Shown here piece after piece: positions 62,126 to 64,000 of a stretch of DNA of 64,000 bases; positions within the stretch are counted from its first letter, which is position 1; each line of letters opens with the position of its first letter. Made by a program: the position numbers and the translations under genes. Source of the DNA: Lagopus muta. Its lineage: Eukaryota; Chordata; Aves; Galliformes; Phasianidae. The stretch is taken from positions 29,457,537-29,521,536 of the forward strand of contig NC_064440.1 in NCBI RefSeq assembly GCF_023343835.1, written 5' to 3'. The notes beneath the pieces were generated by a model that searched no databases, was not told the origin of the DNA, and worked only from the letters and a program-made list of their open reading frames with translations.

Positions 62126-64000
62126 CCTGTATGATTCAGTTTGTGTTCATCTCCGTGTGCTACATCTATTGCTCTTCCTGTAGATGAAGGTTTTCCATAG
62201 GGATGGGATGGAAACACCAACAAATAGCACTGAGGAGTAAGGAAACAGAAAGTTTTGCTTTTAATCTTGGAAAAATATTTCAGCTGAGTATTTTGTGCAG
62301 GACTTGTGCTTGCCACAGAAGGTGTGTGATTGCTTGTAGTCAGCCATGGGATGGATACTGCACTTGTTTAATAGGATTTTCCTGAACCAATTCCATTTTA
62401 CCCTACAGAGTTGTCTAGAAAGATATCTTTGTTTGTCCTCAGTTATGTTATTCCACTGGGAAAATTAGAATTATTAGTTATTTAGTATTAGAATACTTAG
62501 TTACTCCTATGTGGAAATCAGAACGTAGGGGATTAAAACTACAGGCTTTGCAAGTATCAGCCTTGGTAGTGGTAGGCTAAGTGACTTGTCGCTTGGTAGT
62601 AGGAGCTGCAAAATGTCAGTGCTCAAGTTGAGATACTAACTTCCATTTCAAGGATTGCTCATCTTCACTGTCACTGGGAAACTTAGGTAAGTGTTAGAAT
62701 GCTCTGTAGTACTCTGTTGCAGGAGTACCCTGCAGGTATGACACAGGAATTCTAATGGTATTGTTTAATATATTTTGTGGATTAGTAACATCTTGGCTGA
62801 AAAAAGCCCTTGATTTTTCATCTGATGGTGTCAGTGTTTTTCATGTTTTAGATGTTTGCTTTGGAAAAATGGAGTTTTTCAAGGCTCTGTGGAAACGAGT
62901 GCTCAGCAGCCAAAGGTAGGATGATTGAAGATACGTGCTGCTCCGCTTGTTTGGATGCTGCTTTGCTCACTAGGTAGTGGAGCTGCAAGCCATGCCCATG
63001 GAAGGCCAAGTATATTGCATACTGCATACTTCATTATTTTGCCTTGGAATATTTAATTGGTTTTATTTTTAAAATAGTTTTTTCAAACCTAGCACTGATG
63101 TTTCAGAGACTGAAAATTAAACCTTAATACAGTATGACAATCAGAGTGGATTCCATCCCTGCAGTTTAAATGAGCTAACTCACTTGCTTAAATTGGCCAA
63201 GTGTTCATTTCCTGTTGTTCTCAAAGACCACATATTTTCATGTAGTGTTATGTTCCCTTCGTACTGAGCAGAGGATTCTTTCAGAGCCCTGCTTTGCTAG
63301 TGTTGCAATGTGTAGTTTTTAAACTTGGTCTGCAAAAGATCACCATTTGCAGATAAATCTTCCTAAAGAAACCGAGCAATTTGTAACAGAAATGCACAGC
63401 CAATTTCAGTTCATTTCAAATAACTTATACTGCTGTTCAGCATTAAAAACTAGCAGGTATTACTGAGTCAGTGCCAAGTCATCGGCTCATAGCAAGTCTG
63501 AAACAGCACAAGATTACAGGAAAACCTGAAGTACTTGAAAGTAAAGACTTATTTCTTCTGAGGAAAAATGCAACTAATGGATTGAAACAGACAACTTTTC
63601 TGAAACTGGTTCTGTGGACATGATACTGTTTTTCTATCTGCTTTAAAGTCAGCTGCTTTTCATGTTCTGCAGCACCTGTATTTGTCCGTACATTTCTCTG
63701 GCACTTAATCCTGGAAAATCTAGTGGTTCGTGTTAGTGTGCTGGTCCTTAGTACTCTCTTACCCCCTGTATTCATGTTCTTTTTCCTCTGTGCTGGTGCT
63801 GTGGTAAGCACTGTAGGTTTAAGTAAGAGGATTTTGCTCCCAGAGTAAGGCTCTGCCTTGAGCTTCTGCTTTAAATTTTGTAATGCCAAGGAGCAGAAAA
63901 AACTGGACAAAGATGTTTGCTTAAAGACTTGCAAAGTGTGTGGACAAAGTGCAAACTATTCAGTAATGCTTTTTCAAATACTTTGGCTCGTCCTGTCCTT
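62126..64000. other. Downstream intergenic sequence; one unassigned 151-codon minus-strand frame
   Basis: No recognised gene or CR1. The longest frame (63934-63479, minus) encodes a basic Thr/Arg/Lys-rich stretch followed by a UTR-like hydrophobic tail. I match it to no family. In mammals WDR75 converges on SLC40A1 from this side, so its 3' end may lie nearby, but I cannot show that any of its sequence is in the window. Confidence 0.4.

Noticed and set aside
62126-64000. WDR75 3' exons
   Set aside because: Expected nearby from mammalian synteny, but I could not match any segment to WDR75, so no gene is called.

Overview
This is vertebrate nuclear DNA, almost certainly from a bird and probably a galliform such as chicken. 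The species is an inference: the window is full of CR1 LINE fragments with the avian 3' consensus, introns are short, promoters are CpG-rich, and no mammalian repeat families are seen. Four protein-coding loci are recognised by reading spliced exons. Splice sites are GT/AG throughout, and each complete gene gives an intact frame whose length is a multiple of three.

Layout: (1) 611-746 (+), last coding exon of ORMDL1, an ER sphingolipid-synthesis regulator. (2) A CpG-island promoter at about 2.0-2.45 kb leads into OSGEPL1 (+, 2807-8397, 7 coding exons, 416 aa), the mitochondrial tRNA t6A37 enzyme; two oppositely oriented CR1 copies lie in its last intron. (3) On the minus strand, a bicistronic transcription unit starts at the CpG/NRF1 promoter near 18.6-18.7 kb. 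Its first cistron is ASDURF (87 aa, 4 exons, 18591-15808), a prefoldin-like PAQosome subunit. Its second is ASNSD1 (636 aa, 3 coding exons, 15785-12389), which starts 22 nt after the ASDURF stop in the same exon. (4) About 28 kb without a recognisable gene (19-47 kb) holds CR1 fragments, an older CR1 split by a 449-bp solo LTR with a 5-bp target duplication, and simple repeats. (5) SLC40A1 (ferroportin, +, 48062-59255, 8 coding exons, 580 aa) follows, with a CpG island, a textbook iron-responsive element in its 5' UTR and a 3' UTR of up to 2.9 kb. (6) The last 1.9 kb holds no recognised gene.

The order ORMDL1-OSGEPL1-ASNSD1-SLC40A1 matches the human 2q32 block in mirror image. However, only 4 kb separates OSGEPL1 from ASNSD1, so ANKAR, which I recall lying between them in human, is missing here. 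The genes are not a pathway; they are a conserved synteny block of unrelated functions (sphingolipid control, mitochondrial tRNA modification, chaperone assembly, iron export). I found no new multi-gene system. The most informative items are the ASDURF/ASNSD1 two-cistron architecture, the perfect ferroportin IRE, the missing ANKAR, the nested solo LTR, a compound hairpin in an OSGEPL1 intron and a 10-bp tandem duplication that sets the OSGEPL1 C-terminus.
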